Positions 1 to 9,575 of a DNA stretch of 64,000 nucleotides are shown here, piece after piece. The translations under genes were made by a program, and so were the position numbers. The stretch is taken from the NCBI RefSeq assembly GCF_038443675.1, contig NZ_CP151762.1:3100001-3164000 (forward strand). Direction: 5' to 3'. The number at the start of each line of letters is the position of its first letter. Within the stretch, counting starts at the first letter, position 1. The notes under the pieces are model-generated. The model worked only from the letters and a program-made list of their open reading frames with translations. It had not been told where the DNA came from and did not search any database. The stretch comes from Yoonia sp. G8-12 (lineage in GTDB: Bacteria > Pseudomonadota > Alphaproteobacteria > Rhodobacterales > Rhodobacteraceae).

Positions 1-249
1 GTCAAAGATTTTTGCGAGCTGCAGTACGGTATTGATCTGCCGATGACAGTGATCACGCCGGTGAAGGGTGCAGACGCGCACCCGTTTTATGCATCGCTCA
101 AGGACGAAACAGGTTTCACGCCGCGCTGGAACTTTAACAAAGTGCTGATTGACGAACGCGGTGAGGTCGTCGCGACCTTTGGGTCCAACACCCCGCCACA
201 ATCAACTGCGATCACGCGACTGATTGACGACATGTTGATCCAAGACTGA
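1..249 (+). CDS. Glutathione peroxidase, C-terminal part (5' truncated by window)
   Basis: The frame is open from base 1 and ends at 249, giving the last 82 residues of a glutathione peroxidase-family thiol peroxidase, which reduces hydroperoxides. The diagnostic part is the C-terminal WNFNKVLIDERGEV block, which carries the Trp and Asn of the family active-site tetrad; the catalytic Cys or Sec lies upstream of the window. An internal ATG at 43 is not the start, because the homologous sequence continues upstream of it. The next gene is more than 200 bp away with no recognised element between. Confidence 0.85.
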   Translation, partial: VKDFCELQYGIDLPMTVITPVKGADAHPFYASLKDETGFTPRWNFNKVLIDERGEVVATFGSNTPPQSTAITRLIDDMLIQD

Positions 250-471
250 CAGGGTGCCGACGTGCGTCGCGCGCATTTGGCGTTATGCAGGCGTCCGCAG
301 CCCGTGAATTCACCCGCTGGTCCTTTCGTGAACCCGCGGGTCTACTGTTGGCGGCACTCTCACCGTTTGGCATGAGACGGCTACGCACATGAAGCTTGAC
401 GTCAGATCGGCTGATTCCTAGTGTTTCTGATCGCAACCAAGCTCTTTGTCGCCGATCCGGCGCGGAAAATC

Positions 472-1044
472 ATGACACTTCAGGAACTGACAGCCTGTAT
501 AAACACGAGCTGGTCACCTCAGATCGGGGACCCGAGTGTGATAGGCTGGTTTACAGTTGTTGCTTATGTCCTGGCCGGCGTTCTGGCTTTATTGGTTGCA
601 AAGTCCCGAAAAGGCAGGCTGCGGGTGTTCTGGTCCGTGCTGTGTGTTCTTTTGTTTGCCCTGTCGATCAACAAGCAACTTGACCTGCAATCGGCGTTGA
701 CCGCGGCGGGGCGGTGTCTGGCCCTTGCCCAAGGCTGGTACGAAGATCGGGCGTCTGTTCAGCGTGTCTTTATTGTCTTGGTTGCGGCAACCGGCGTGAT
801 GGTTTCGGTGGGTTTGGCTGTCGTCATGCGGCGCACGCTCGCGCAGAATTGGCTGGCTTTGGTGGGCCTTGGATTTCTATGCACCTTCATCGTCATCCGC
901 GCGGCAGGTTTTCACCATTTTGACCGGTTCATCGGGTATGAAATCGCCAATGTCAGGATGAACTGGATCATGGAGCTAGGCGGGATCGCCATGATTGCAG
1001 TAAATGCAGCTTTGTTATTGCGTCAAAGATCCGTGCCGCATTAA
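472..1044 (+). CDS. Integral membrane protein of unknown function
   Basis: A 190-residue hydrophobic protein with about five predicted membrane helices, near residues 23-42, 51-64, 95-117, 124-143 and 165-184. The frame could begin at GTG 421, but ATG 472 gives a cleaner N-terminus before the first helix; neither has a strong ribosome-binding site. I do not recognise a domain. A conserved-looking GFHHFDRFIGYE segment lies in the loop before the last helix. It converges with the glycosyltransferase gene, only 20 bp away. Confidence 0.6.
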   Translation: MTLQELTACINTSWSPQIGDPSVIGWFTVVAYVLAGVLALLVAKSRKGRLRVFWSVLCVLLFALSINKQLDLQSALTAAGRCLALAQGWYEDRASVQRVFIVLVAATGVMVSVGLAVVMRRTLAQNWLALVGLGFLCTFIVIRAAGFHHFDRFIGYEIANVRMNWIMELGGIAMIAVNAALLLRQRSVPH

Positions 1045-1064
1045 CGGCGTTTTAAAGGCGCCTA

Positions 1065-1913
1065 TCAGTCTCGGCCCCTGCGCCAGACAAAAGTCTCGCT
1101 ATGGGCAGAGCGGTTGGCGCGGAAATTGCTCACGATAAAGATCGCGACATAAACCGCCGATGAAAGGGGTGTCCTGAAAAGCCCCCAAACGCTGCTCATG
1201 GTCTTGTTGTGCTGGCTCTCGTTCGCGAGAAGCTCCGGGTATTGTTCAGCAAGTTCTATATTGCCCTCGCTCCAACGGTGGCGCACATGCACCAAGTTGC
1301 CAAACCCCTCAGGCAAGGGCCACTGATAGGTTGCTTTCGTCTTGAACCGTTCATCGGGTGCAAATTGCAGCCGCACAAAGCGATCATCAGAGTAGATCTC
1401 CGGAAATGCTCCCCAACGCGCACGACCTTTGGCATTCACTGCATATAATCCGATGCCGGGCACGCCATCACGAAAAAATGGAAGATCTGTCCAGACTTTC
1501 GCAAATGCACGACTGATCATGCTCTTGGGGCGTGGAATGCAGACCGTACCGCTAGCATAGCGCGGCGTGTCTGCCGAAAGAATATCCACGAGCTCGACCA
1601 GCACATGCTTGCTCAGGATGACATCTGCATCCAGGAAGGCGCGCATTTCATAGGTCGCAACTTCTTCGGCTTGGTTCAGGGCGTTCATCTTATTGCCCTG
1701 CGCGATATCCAGCACAACAAGATCAAACCCCCGTTCCCGTAAGGTGGCGGCCTTTTCTCTGGCGCGCTTTACCGTGTGATCACGGCACCCGTTGGCCGCA
1801 ACGACGATTTGAAAGGCATGACCATCCGGCAGCCCGGATTGCGCAATGATTGCATCCAGACAAGACCCGATACGGGCTTCCTCGTTATAGCTGGGGATGA
1901 TGACTGTAAGCAT
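1065..1913 (-). CDS. Family 2 glycosyltransferase
   Basis: A 282-residue GT-A fold glycosyltransferase that transfers a sugar from a nucleotide-sugar donor; the acceptor is unknown. The start at 1913 gives MLTVIIPSYNEEARIG, the standard GT2 N-terminus; a longer reading to 1982 only adds an unlikely 23-residue leader. The donor and metal-binding motif is FLDADVILS, and YSDDRFVRL resembles the downstream acidic catalytic motif. A hydrophobic segment near the C-terminus (SSAVYVAIFIVSNF) could anchor it in the membrane. No other polysaccharide gene lies nearby, so its pathway cannot be inferred. Confidence 0.8.
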   Translation of the reverse strand: MLTVIIPSYNEEARIGSCLDAIIAQSGLPDGHAFQIVVAANGCRDHTVKRAREKAATLRERGFDLVVLDIAQGNKMNALNQAEEVATYEMRAFLDADVILSKHVLVELVDILSADTPRYASGTVCIPRPKSMISRAFAKVWTDLPFFRDGVPGIGLYAVNAKGRARWGAFPEIYSDDRFVRLQFAPDERFKTKATYQWPLPEGFGNLVHVRHRWSEGNIELAEQYPELLANESQHNKTMSSVWGLFRTPLSSAVYVAIFIVSNFRANRSAHSETFVWRRGRD

Positions 1914-2046
1914 CAGATTAAAGCCGGCCAATTTTTCATTCGGCCAAGAGGTACAGGTTCCAGTGCGCTCTACGCAACACAAACATGGGTGTGCAGCGCG
2001 GGGTTATGGGTGGATACCCCCAAGAACAACGGTACCCGCCTTGCGT

Positions 2047-3258
2047 TCACCCGCGCATCAGTCGCGGCAAATCACCTGTCAGCCCTGCGGCTTCGCGGAT
2101 AAAGGTCCGCCGCAATCCCGGTGCTGCGTTCACCAGACCCATGCCGATATCGCGCGCGGCGCGCAAGATCGGGTTATCGTTGGAAAAGAGCCGGTTGAAC
2201 GTGTCAGTGGCCAGCGCCAGTGTCGCGGTATCAAAGCGCCGCCATGTCTGATAGCGCGCCAGCGTTTGTGCGCCGCCAATATCTTCGCCGCGCGCGCGGG
2301 CGCTTTCCAGCACCTCTGCCAAGGCCGCAACATCACGCAGACCTGCATTGAGACCCTGTCCCGCAATCGGGTGCACGCCGTGGGCGGCATCGCCAATCAG
2401 CGCGGTGCGCTCGGCGATAAAGCTGTTGGCGAGCGTCAGACCCAAAGGATAGCTGAAGCGTGCTCCGGTGAGGCTGATTTGTCCCAGAAAACTGCCAAAA
2501 GCGGGTCGGAGAGCGCCGAGGAAATCTTCGTCATTCATCGCCATCAGCGCCTGCGCGCGGGCGTCGCTTTCGCTCCAGACAATCGAACTGCGGTCCTTGG
2601 TCAGGGGCAGGATGGCCAGCGGGCCAGCGGGCATAAAGAATTGATGCGCGATGCCGCCGTGGGGCTGTTCGTGTTTTACGGCACAAACCACGGCGGTTTG
2701 CCCGTAACCCCAGCCGGTGCGCTTGATCCCGGCGCGTTCGGCCGTGCCGCTTTTGCGCCCGTCAGAGCCAACAAGAAATTTGCCACTGATCTGCGTGCCA
2801 GAGGCCAATGTCACCTGTACCGCACCAGCACCAACCGATTGCGCGACAACGGTTTCTCCGGACAGATGCGTGATCCGGTCGTCTTTCGCCATGGCATCAA
2901 GAAAAGCGCGCCGCAGATGGCGGTCCTCGACCATAAAGCCCATGGGCCCTTCTTCGATTTCGGCGTGGTCAAAGTGCATCATCCAAGGTGATGGCCCTTC
3001 GCCTGCACGCCCGTCGGTCACTTTGATTTCCAGCATAGGCTGGGCATTGTCGGCGATCTGGGGCCAAATGCCGATCCCTGCCAAAAGCCGCTTGGACGCC
3101 AGCGCCAGCGCATAACTGCGGCCGTCAAAATCCACGCGTTTGCGGGTATCCAAGGGCAGGCTGTCAATAATCGTGACGGTAAATCCCGCCTGCGCTGTGG
3201 CCAATGCCAGGGCCGGACCGTTGAGCCCGCCGCCCACAATGATGAGATCTGTTGTCAT
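2047..3258 (-). CDS. UbiH/UbiF/COQ6-family FAD-dependent monooxygenase
   Basis: A 403-residue aromatic-ring hydroxylase of the family that hydroxylates ubiquinone precursors. The start at 3258 (MTTDLIIVGGGLNGPALALA) puts the FAD dinucleotide-binding GxGxxG at residues 9-14; a longer frame to 3342 adds an implausible leader. Further family motifs are the middle GSDGRKS and the second FAD motif GDAAHGVHPIAGQGLN near residue 289. Which ring position it modifies cannot be told from sequence; a UbiH-like role is most likely. It is divergent from the amidase gene with about 78 bp between starts. Confidence 0.85.
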   Translation of the reverse strand: MTTDLIIVGGGLNGPALALATAQAGFTVTIIDSLPLDTRKRVDFDGRSYALALASKRLLAGIGIWPQIADNAQPMLEIKVTDGRAGEGPSPWMMHFDHAEIEEGPMGFMVEDRHLRRAFLDAMAKDDRITHLSGETVVAQSVGAGAVQVTLASGTQISGKFLVGSDGRKSGTAERAGIKRTGWGYGQTAVVCAVKHEQPHGGIAHQFFMPAGPLAILPLTKDRSSIVWSESDARAQALMAMNDEDFLGALRPAFGSFLGQISLTGARFSYPLGLTLANSFIAERTALIGDAAHGVHPIAGQGLNAGLRDVAALAEVLESARARGEDIGGAQTLARYQTWRRFDTATLALATDTFNRLFSNDNPILRAARDIGMGLVNAAPGLRRTFIREAAGLTGDLPRLMRG

Positions 3259-3336
3259 ACCCTGCAATATGCGCAGCGCGACGGGATTGTCCATGCGCTG
3301 CTTGGCCGCTACCGTGGCCGCGAACAGGAGAACGAC

Positions 3337-4663
3337 ATGCAAGATTGGCGATGGATGACAGCGGCGGATTTGGGCCGCGCGATTGGTGCGGGCACGATTG
3401 ATCCCTTGGCTCTGACCGAGGTCTATCTAGGCGCAATTGACGCGCATGAGCACCGTGACCGCATTTATGCCCGCGTCATGCACGACCGCGCGCGGTCTGA
3501 GGCAAAGGCCGCCTCTGAGCGCGCCAAGTCAGGAATGCGCCGGGGTGTATTGGATGGCGTCCCTGTGTCATGGAAAGACCTGTTCGATACCGCAGGTGTG
3601 GCCACGGAAGCTGGAACTGCGCTGATGGAAGGCCGCGTGCCTGATACAGATGCTGCGGTTTTGCAAAACGCAACTGCCGCAGGGCTGGTTTGCCTTGGCA
3701 AGACACATATGTCCGAAATCGCCTTCTCGGGCCTCGGTTTGAACCCCATCACCGCAACACCGCCTTGTGTGAACGATCCTGATGCCGTGCCGGGGGTCTT
3801 CGTCAGGCGCGGCCACCTCGGTCGCGTTCGGCTTGGCGGCGGCGGGGATTGGGTCTGATACAGGCGGTTCGGTGCGTATTCCGTCGGCATGGAATGATCT
3901 GGTGGGGTTGAAGACGACCCATGGGCGGCTATCGCTGGAAGGTGTCGTCCCGCTCTGTTTGACCTTCGATACCGTCGGCCCGCTTTGCCGGTCGGTTGAG
4001 GATGCGGCTCTGCTGCTGGCTGTGCTTGAGGGCTGCAACGCCACCGATCTTGCTGGCTGCAGCCTTGATGGGGTGCGCCTGATGGTTCTGGATACGATTG
4101 CGCCCGACGATGTGCGCGATGCGCCGCGCGCGGCGTTCCAAAGCGCGGTGGAACGCCTGCAGGCCGCTGGTGCGAAGGTTGAGCACCGCGCCTTTGCGCC
4201 TTTGATGGATGCCTTTGATGTGGCGGGGCCGCTTTATGGCGCCGATAGCTATGGTTGGTGGCGCCCGCTTGTCGAAGCGCATCCCGAAAAGATGTTTCCG
4301 CAAATCCTTGAACGGGTACGGGGTGGCAAGGCGGTGAGTGGCGCAGATTATTGCGCAGGCTGGAACCTTGTACGTGAGATCCGCAAACAATATCGCGCGG
4401 CCACGGCCCAGTTTGACGCCGTGATTATGCCGACCGCCCCAAATGTGCCGCCTAATGCCGCAAGGCTGATGACGGATGACGCCTATTACAAGAACGAGAA
4501 CCTGCTGGCCCTGCGCAACACACGTATCGCGAACCTGATGGATGTGTGTTCCGTTACGCTGCCGACGGGCGTGCCGTCCTGCGGGATCATGTTCAACGGG
4601 CAGAGCGGAACGGAAGCGGCGCTGCTGCGGCTGGCGGCGGCGGCAGAGCGGGCGTTGGGGTAG
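3337..4663 (+). pseudogene. Amidase-signature family hydrolase, frameshifted in a G run
   Basis: Two overlapping frames, 3337-3858 and 3782-4663, together encode one amidase-signature enzyme (Ser-cisSer-Lys amide hydrolase). The catalytic Lys is in VSWKDLFDTAG, the nucleophile region is GIGSDTGGSVRIP, and the signature Gly/Ser segment would read PGGSSSGAATSV. Exactly there the frame breaks: the DNA has a run of five G at 3792-3796, while seven would restore PGGSSSG. The product is otherwise full length (about 440 residues), so the gene is either recently broken or carries a sequencing error. The substrate is unknown; GatA is less likely because no gatB or gatC is near. Confidence 0.8.
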
Positions 4664-4886
4664 GGCTGTTGAACGGCTGTCGCGCAAACAACCCGCAGGC
4701 CTAGTCGGTCGATATCGGGCCAGACGCGCGGCACCACCTCTCGCCCATTCCGCAATTTGCCAACCTCCGGCTGACCCAAAAGCCACAAATTCTGCGCGGA
4801 TTGAGCCCTTGTTCTGGACAGACCCGTCTTCACCGCGCTAGTTTGTAAAAAAGCGGGGCGAAATGATCCCGTAAATTGAGGCAGTT

Positions 4887-6062
4887 ATGGTATTTCCTGA
4901 GCGGTTTTCGGACCTTCCGGCAGCGACGTGGCCACGCTTGCGTGCACTATTAGACGTGCCGACACAGGCGTCCGAGACGATCAACATGACGATTGGCGAA
5001 CCGCGCCACGCATTTCCTGCTTTCGTGGGGGATATCATTGCGGACAATCTGGCAGGCTTTGGTAAATATCCTGACAACTACGGAACGCCCGCCTTGTTGG
5101 ACTCGATCAGCGGCTTTCTGAAACGGCGCTATGATCTGGATATCCCGCATCAACAAATTCTCACCCTGAACGGCACGCGCGAGGGGCTTTATAACGCCGC
5201 TATGGCGCTTTGTCGGGAAGAGAAGAACGGCAAGCCCGTGATCCTGACGCCCAATCCGTTCTATCAGGTCTATGCGGTGGCTGCTCTGTCGGTAGGGGCC
5301 GAGGCTGTCTATGTGCCTGCGGTCAAAGAGACTGGCCATTTGCCTGATTTCCACGCTTTGCCCACCGATATTCTGGACCGCACGGCGATTGCCTATATCT
5401 GCTCGCCCGCCAACCCCCAAGGCGCGGTTGCCGATGAGGCGTATTGGCGCAACCTGATCACACTGGCCGAAAAGCATGATTTCATCATTTTCGCCGATGA
5501 ATGCTATTCCGAGATTTACCGCGACACACCGCCCCCCGGCGCCTTGCAGATTGCCACGCAGATGGGTGCTGATCCCGAGCGTGTGGTGATCTTTCATTCG
5601 CTCTCGAAACGCTCAAACCTGCCGGGCCTGCGCTCCGGCTTTTGCGCCGGTGGGCCAAAGTCAATGGAGCGCATCCGTTTGTTGCGTGCCTTCGCTGGTG
5701 CGCCGCTGCCTGAACCGTTGCAGGCAGTTGCCGCGGCGGCATGGAACGATGAGGCACATGTGATCGAGAACCGTGCCCTCTATCACCGCAAGTACGAAAT
5801 AGCGGATGATATTCTAAGCCATGTTGACGGCTATCAATCCCCGCAAGCGGGCTTCTTTTTGTGGTTGCCGACAGACGACGGCGAAACATCCGCGGTAAAG
5901 CTTTGGCAGGAAACCGGTGTGCGGGTCTTGCCCGGCGCATATTTGAGCCGCGACACAAACGGGGAAAACCCCGGCAAGAAATACATTCGGGTCGCCATGG
6001 TGGCCCCAACACAAGAAATGCAGCGCGGTCTGACCCTGATCCGCGACTGTCTGTATCGTTGA
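4887..6062 (+). CDS. Class I/II pyridoxal-phosphate aminotransferase (DapC/AspC-like)
   Basis: A 391-residue fold-type I aminotransferase. The Schiff-base lysine is Lys241 in HSLSKRSNLPGLRSG, and the PLP-contacting segments are ICSPANPQGAV and FADECYSEIY. The overall pattern resembles succinyldiaminopimelate transaminase (DapC) and related aspartate-type enzymes, but substrate assignment from sequence is uncertain. The start at 4887 gives a typical N-terminus (MVFPERFSDLP). ftsK begins 11 bp after its stop, so the two genes are probably co-transcribed. The 220 bp before it hold no recognisable gene. Confidence 0.85.
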   Translation: MVFPERFSDLPAATWPRLRALLDVPTQASETINMTIGEPRHAFPAFVGDIIADNLAGFGKYPDNYGTPALLDSISGFLKRRYDLDIPHQQILTLNGTREGLYNAAMALCREEKNGKPVILTPNPFYQVYAVAALSVGAEAVYVPAVKETGHLPDFHALPTDILDRTAIAYICSPANPQGAVADEAYWRNLITLAEKHDFIIFADECYSEIYRDTPPPGALQIATQMGADPERVVIFHSLSKRSNLPGLRSGFCAGGPKSMERIRLLRAFAGAPLPEPLQAVAAAAWNDEAHVIENRALYHRKYEIADDILSHVDGYQSPQAGFFLWLPTDDGETSAVKLWQETGVRVLPGAYLSRDTNGENPGKKYIRVAMVAPTQEMQRGLTLIRDCLYR

Positions 6063-6073
6063 GGAATAACAGT

Positions 6074-9007
6074 ATGGCATCTTACCAATCCCGGCGGCGC
6101 GACCCGCTTTTGGACAGCACAACACAGGCAGCGATCGAAAAACGCACCAAAGAGCTTTTGGGCCTTGGTCTGATGTGTCTGGGCCTGCTGATCGCTGTGA
6201 TGGTGGGAAGCTATTCACCTGATGATCCAAGCTGGATTTCTGCAACGGATGCGCCTGTGCAGAACTGGCTGGGCCATTTTGGGGCCTCGGTTGCGGCCCC
6301 TTTGATGATGGTCATCGGTCTGGGCATTTGGGTCATGCCCCTGATCTTGATTACATGGGGACTGCGTTTTGTTCTGCATCACGGGCAAGAGCGCGCCATT
6401 GGCCGCGTGATCTTTGCGCCCGTTGCGATTGTGCTGGCCTCGGTGCATGCGGCGACCCTGACACCGGGTGCGGATTGGCCTGCGAACTTTGGTCTGGGCG
6501 GCTTGTTCGGTGATACCGTTCTTGGTGTCATCCTGACCATTGTGCCGTTCGGTGCGATCTTCGGGGTGAAACTCTTGTCTTTTTTGACCGGTTTGGCCCT
6601 GCTGGCAATGATTGCCTTTGTTCTTGGCTTTACGCGCCCTGAATTGAAAGTAGGCGTGCGTTTCGCCTTTTTGGGTACAGTTATGCTTTATGCCATGGCG
6701 TTGCGTGTCCTTGGCAAAGGGGCCACACTCTCAGCGCAGGCAGCACAGGGCATGACCGCAACTGTGCAGGCGCGCCGCGAACAAATGCACGAAATCCGCG
6801 CTGCCCGCAGACAGGAACCTGCCGTGGACGATCCGTTCTCGGTGCCGCCGTTGGCCGAAGATGCGCGTGCACGCGCCGCGGCGGTTGTGCGTGCAAACCC
6901 CGCCATGCCCACCTCACAGCCACCTGTGACGGCACCAAAAATGCCACCAGCCCCACCGCTTGCCGCCCCGGCCCGTGCCACCGCAGCGCCAGAGCCGCAG
7001 GGCGGCTTTCTGTCTGGCCTGTTGAAACGCAATGATCCGATGCCGGAACCCGAATTGGTGACGCGGGAACCTGTCGCGCGTGGTGTGCCTGCCGCAGGCG
7101 GCGCCGAGCGTGTGAGCGCGCGGATCGCGGATGCGATCAAGAACCGCGCGACACCGCCATCCCCCACGGGTGTCCGGATCGAGCCTTCGCTGACTGCAGG
7201 GCGTGGGCCAAAACCGCTCGTCTTTGCGCCACACCAGGAAGATGCAGTCATGGAAAGCGTCGATGACGCGGTGCTAGAAAGCGCTGACGAGATGCTGATG
7301 GATCGTGCCGAAGAGGTGGAACGCATGGCCGCGCCGCATATGCCGATCCCCCAGGTGCGTGTGCCGACACCCCCAACCCCGCCAACCCCGGAGCCCCGCA
7401 GCGTTGTCCAGCATCCGCCCAAGCGTGCGCCACAACCGTCGCGTCAGGCCCAAGCCGAGGCGCAGCCTGCGCTGAAGTTTGAGGACAAATATGCCGCGTA
7501 TGAGCACCCGCCTCTGGGCCTCTTGACCAACCCAATTGAAATCCAGCGCCATCACTTGAGCGATGAGGCTTTGGAAGAAAACGCCCGTATGCTCGAAAAT
7601 GTGCTGGATGATTACGGCGTGAAGGGTGAGATCGTCTCGGTCCGTCCCGGCCCGGTCGTCACCATGTACGAGCTTGAGCCCGCACCGGGTTTGAAGGCGT
7701 CGCGCGTCATTGGTCTGTCAGATGACATCGCGCGGTCTATGTCGGCGCTGTCGGCCCGTGTGTCTACCGTTCCGGGCAGGTCTGTCATCGGTATCGAATT
7801 GCCCAACGAGAACCGTGAAAAAGTGGTTCTGCGCGAAATCCTGTCGCACCGTGATTTCGGTGACGGCAACCAGAAACTGCCTCTGGCGCTGGGCAAGGAT
7901 ATCGGCGGTGAACCGATCATCGCAAACCTTGCCAAGATGCCTCACCTGCTTATTGCCGGTACAACGGGTTCTGGTAAATCGGTGGCGATCAACACGATGA
8001 TTCTGTCGCTGCTCTATAAGCTGAGCCCCGAAGAATGCCGCATGATCATGATTGATCCCAAGATGCTGGAACTCAGCGTCTATGACGGTATCCCGCATCT
8101 GTTGTCGCCTGTTGTGACAGACCCCAAAAAGGCGGTTGTCGCCCTGAAATGGGTCGTGGGCGAGATGGAAGAACGTTATCGCAAGATGTCCAAGATGGGC
8201 GTGCGCAACATTGATGGCTTTAACGGTCGCGTCAAAGATGCGTTGGCCAAGGGCGAAATGTTCAGCCGTACCGTTCAGACAGGCTTTGACGATGAAACCG
8301 GCGATCCGATTTTCGAGACCGAGGAGTTCCAGCCAGAGGTGCTGCCCTATATCGTCGTCATCGTGGATGAGATGGCCGATCTGATGATGGTCGCGGGCAA
8401 AGAGATTGAGGCCTGCATTCAGCGCCTTGCCCAGATGGCGCGGGCGTCGGGTATTCACCTGATCATGGCGACGCAGCGTCCTTCGGTGGATGTGATCACC
8501 GGTACGATCAAGGCGAACTTCCCGACGCGGATTTCCTTTCAGGTGACCTCGAAAATCGATAGCCGCACGATTTTGGGCGAGATGGGCGCCGAGCAACTGC
8601 TGGGCATGGGTGACATGCTTTATATGGCGGGCGGGTCCAAGATCACCCGCGTGCACGGCCCGTTCGTGAGCGATGAGGAAGTCGAAGAGATCGTGAACCA
8701 CCTCAAGGGCTTTGGCCCGCCTGAGTATATGTCCGGCGTGGTCGAAGGCCCTGCGGATGATCAGGAAAGCAGCATTGATCTGGTGCTGGGTCTGGGTGAT
8801 GGATCTGACAGTGAAAACGCGCTTTATGACACAGCGGTGGCGATCGTGATCAAGGATCGCAAATGTTCGACCTCGTATATCCAGCGCAAACTGGCCATCG
8901 GCTATAACAAAGCCGCACGTCTGGTCGAACAGATGGAAGACGAGGGTGTGGTGAGTTCCGCCAACCACGTCGGCAAACGCGAGATTTTGGTGCCAGAACA
9001 ACACTAG
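6074..9007 (+). CDS. ftsK: DNA translocase FtsK
   Basis: A 977-residue DNA translocase that couples chromosome dimer resolution and terminus segregation to septation. ATG 6074 follows a GAGGAATA ribosome-binding site; the frame extends upstream but that part overlaps the aminotransferase. N-terminal residues 25-210 hold about four membrane helices. A long Pro/Ala-rich linker follows to about residue 470. The motor domain has Walker A AGTTGSGKS (Lys near 635) and Walker B VIVDEMADLM (Asp near 765). The C-terminal winged-helix gamma domain is present (SYIQRKLAIGYNKAARLVEQME), which in the family reads KOPS sequences and activates XerD. Confidence 0.96.
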   Translation: MASYQSRRRDPLLDSTTQAAIEKRTKELLGLGLMCLGLLIAVMVGSYSPDDPSWISATDAPVQNWLGHFGASVAAPLMMVIGLGIWVMPLILITWGLRFVLHHGQERAIGRVIFAPVAIVLASVHAATLTPGADWPANFGLGGLFGDTVLGVILTIVPFGAIFGVKLLSFLTGLALLAMIAFVLGFTRPELKVGVRFAFLGTVMLYAMALRVLGKGATLSAQAAQGMTATVQARREQMHEIRAARRQEPAVDDPFSVPPLAEDARARAAAVVRANPAMPTSQPPVTAPKMPPAPPLAAPARATAAPEPQGGFLSGLLKRNDPMPEPELVTREPVARGVPAAGGAERVSARIADAIKNRATPPSPTGVRIEPSLTAGRGPKPLVFAPHQEDAVMESVDDAVLESADEMLMDRAEEVERMAAPHMPIPQVRVPTPPTPPTPEPRSVVQHPPKRAPQPSRQAQAEAQPALKFEDKYAAYEHPPLGLLTNPIEIQRHHLSDEALEENARMLENVLDDYGVKGEIVSVRPGPVVTMYELEPAPGLKASRVIGLSDDIARSMSALSARVSTVPGRSVIGIELPNENREKVVLREILSHRDFGDGNQKLPLALGKDIGGEPIIANLAKMPHLLIAGTTGSGKSVAINTMILSLLYKLSPEECRMIMIDPKMLELSVYDGIPHLLSPVVTDPKKAVVALKWVVGEMEERYRKMSKMGVRNIDGFNGRVKDALAKGEMFSRTVQTGFDDETGDPIFETEEFQPEVLPYIVVIVDEMADLMMVAGKEIEACIQRLAQMARASGIHLIMATQRPSVDVITGTIKANFPTRISFQVTSKIDSRTILGEMGAEQLLGMGDMLYMAGGSKITRVHGPFVSDEEVEEIVNHLKGFGPPEYMSGVVEGPADDQESSIDLVLGLGDGSDSENALYDTAVAIVIKDRKCSTSYIQRKLAIGYNKAARLVEQMEDEGVVSSANHVGKREILVPEQH

Positions 9008-9013
9008 CCCCTA

Positions 9014-9057
9014 TCCAAGGCTGTGGTCTAACCACTGCCTTGGTGCCTTCCTTTTTT
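9014..9057 (+). terminator. Possible ftsK terminator
   Basis: An inverted repeat pairs CCAAGGC with GCCTTGG (9014-9045) around an inner GTGGT/ACCAC stem, followed within ten bases by a run of six T. It begins a few bases after the ftsK stop and ends just before the candidate FnrL box of the next gene. Confidence 0.5.
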
Positions 9058-9061
9058 CAGA

Positions 9062-9103
9062 CTGACCCAGATCAAAGAGCGTGTTTGCCCGCGCTGCTAG
9101 ACT
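9062..9103 (+). promoter_or_regulatory. Candidate FnrL-dependent promoter of the universal stress gene
   Basis: CTGACCCAGATCAA at 9062-9075 matches the Fnr/FnrL consensus TTGAT-N4-ATCAA at eight of ten specified bases. A -10-like TAGACT lies at 9098-9103. A start about six bases after it would place the centre of the box near -41, the class II activator position. This geometry suggests induction at low oxygen. Confidence 0.5.
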
Positions 9104-9129
9104 GGGTCCAGCAACAAAAGGAAATCCCC

Positions 9130-9537
9130 ATGTACAAGAACATCCTTGTCCCCGTTTCATTCGAAGCTGACCGCAATGCCCAAGGTGCGATGGAGATCGC
9201 CAAGACCCTTCGGGCAGACGGCGGTGCGATCACCTGTTTGCACGTGATTGAGCAGCTTCCGCAGTATGCGACGCAATATTTGCCCGCAGGCCACCTTGAA
9301 AAAGCGAAAGCCGAGGTGGTTGAGAACCTGAAATCGCTGGTCGCCGATGTCGACAACGCAACTGCGCATGTGGTCGATGGGCATGCGTCCCGTACCATCC
9401 TGAAGTACGCTGAAAACAACGGTGTTGATCTGATTATCATCGCCAGCCACCAGCCCGAGATGCAGGATTATCTACTGGGGTCCACAGCGGCGAAGGTCGT
9501 GCGCCACGCCAAATGTGCGGTGCACGTCTTACGATAA
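9130..9537 (+). CDS. Universal stress protein, UspA family
   Basis: A 135-residue single-domain Usp protein. The start at 9130 gives MYKNILVPVSFEADRN, with the typical first beta strand, and the C-terminal GSTAAKVVRHAKCAVHVLR carries the ATP-binding G-x9-G(S/T)-like segment, though it is shortened here. Usp proteins are stress-response proteins with no single defined reaction. Context supports an oxygen-limitation role because of the Fnr-like box about 55 bp upstream. It stands alone between ftsK and a transporter gene on the same strand. Confidence 0.85.
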   Translation: MYKNILVPVSFEADRNAQGAMEIAKTLRADGGAITCLHVIEQLPQYATQYLPAGHLEKAKAEVVENLKSLVADVDNATAHVVDGHASRTILKYAENNGVDLIIIASHQPEMQDYLLGSTAAKVVRHAKCAVHVLR

Positions 9538-9575
9538 CGCTGGCCACGTTTCAAACGCGCTGATACGCCAGCAGC

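Noticed and set aside
7718..9004. A 428-codon minus-strand frame across the ftsK motor region.
   Set aside because: It is a shadow of ftsK, rich in His and Arg and without recognisable motifs or a ribosome-binding site.
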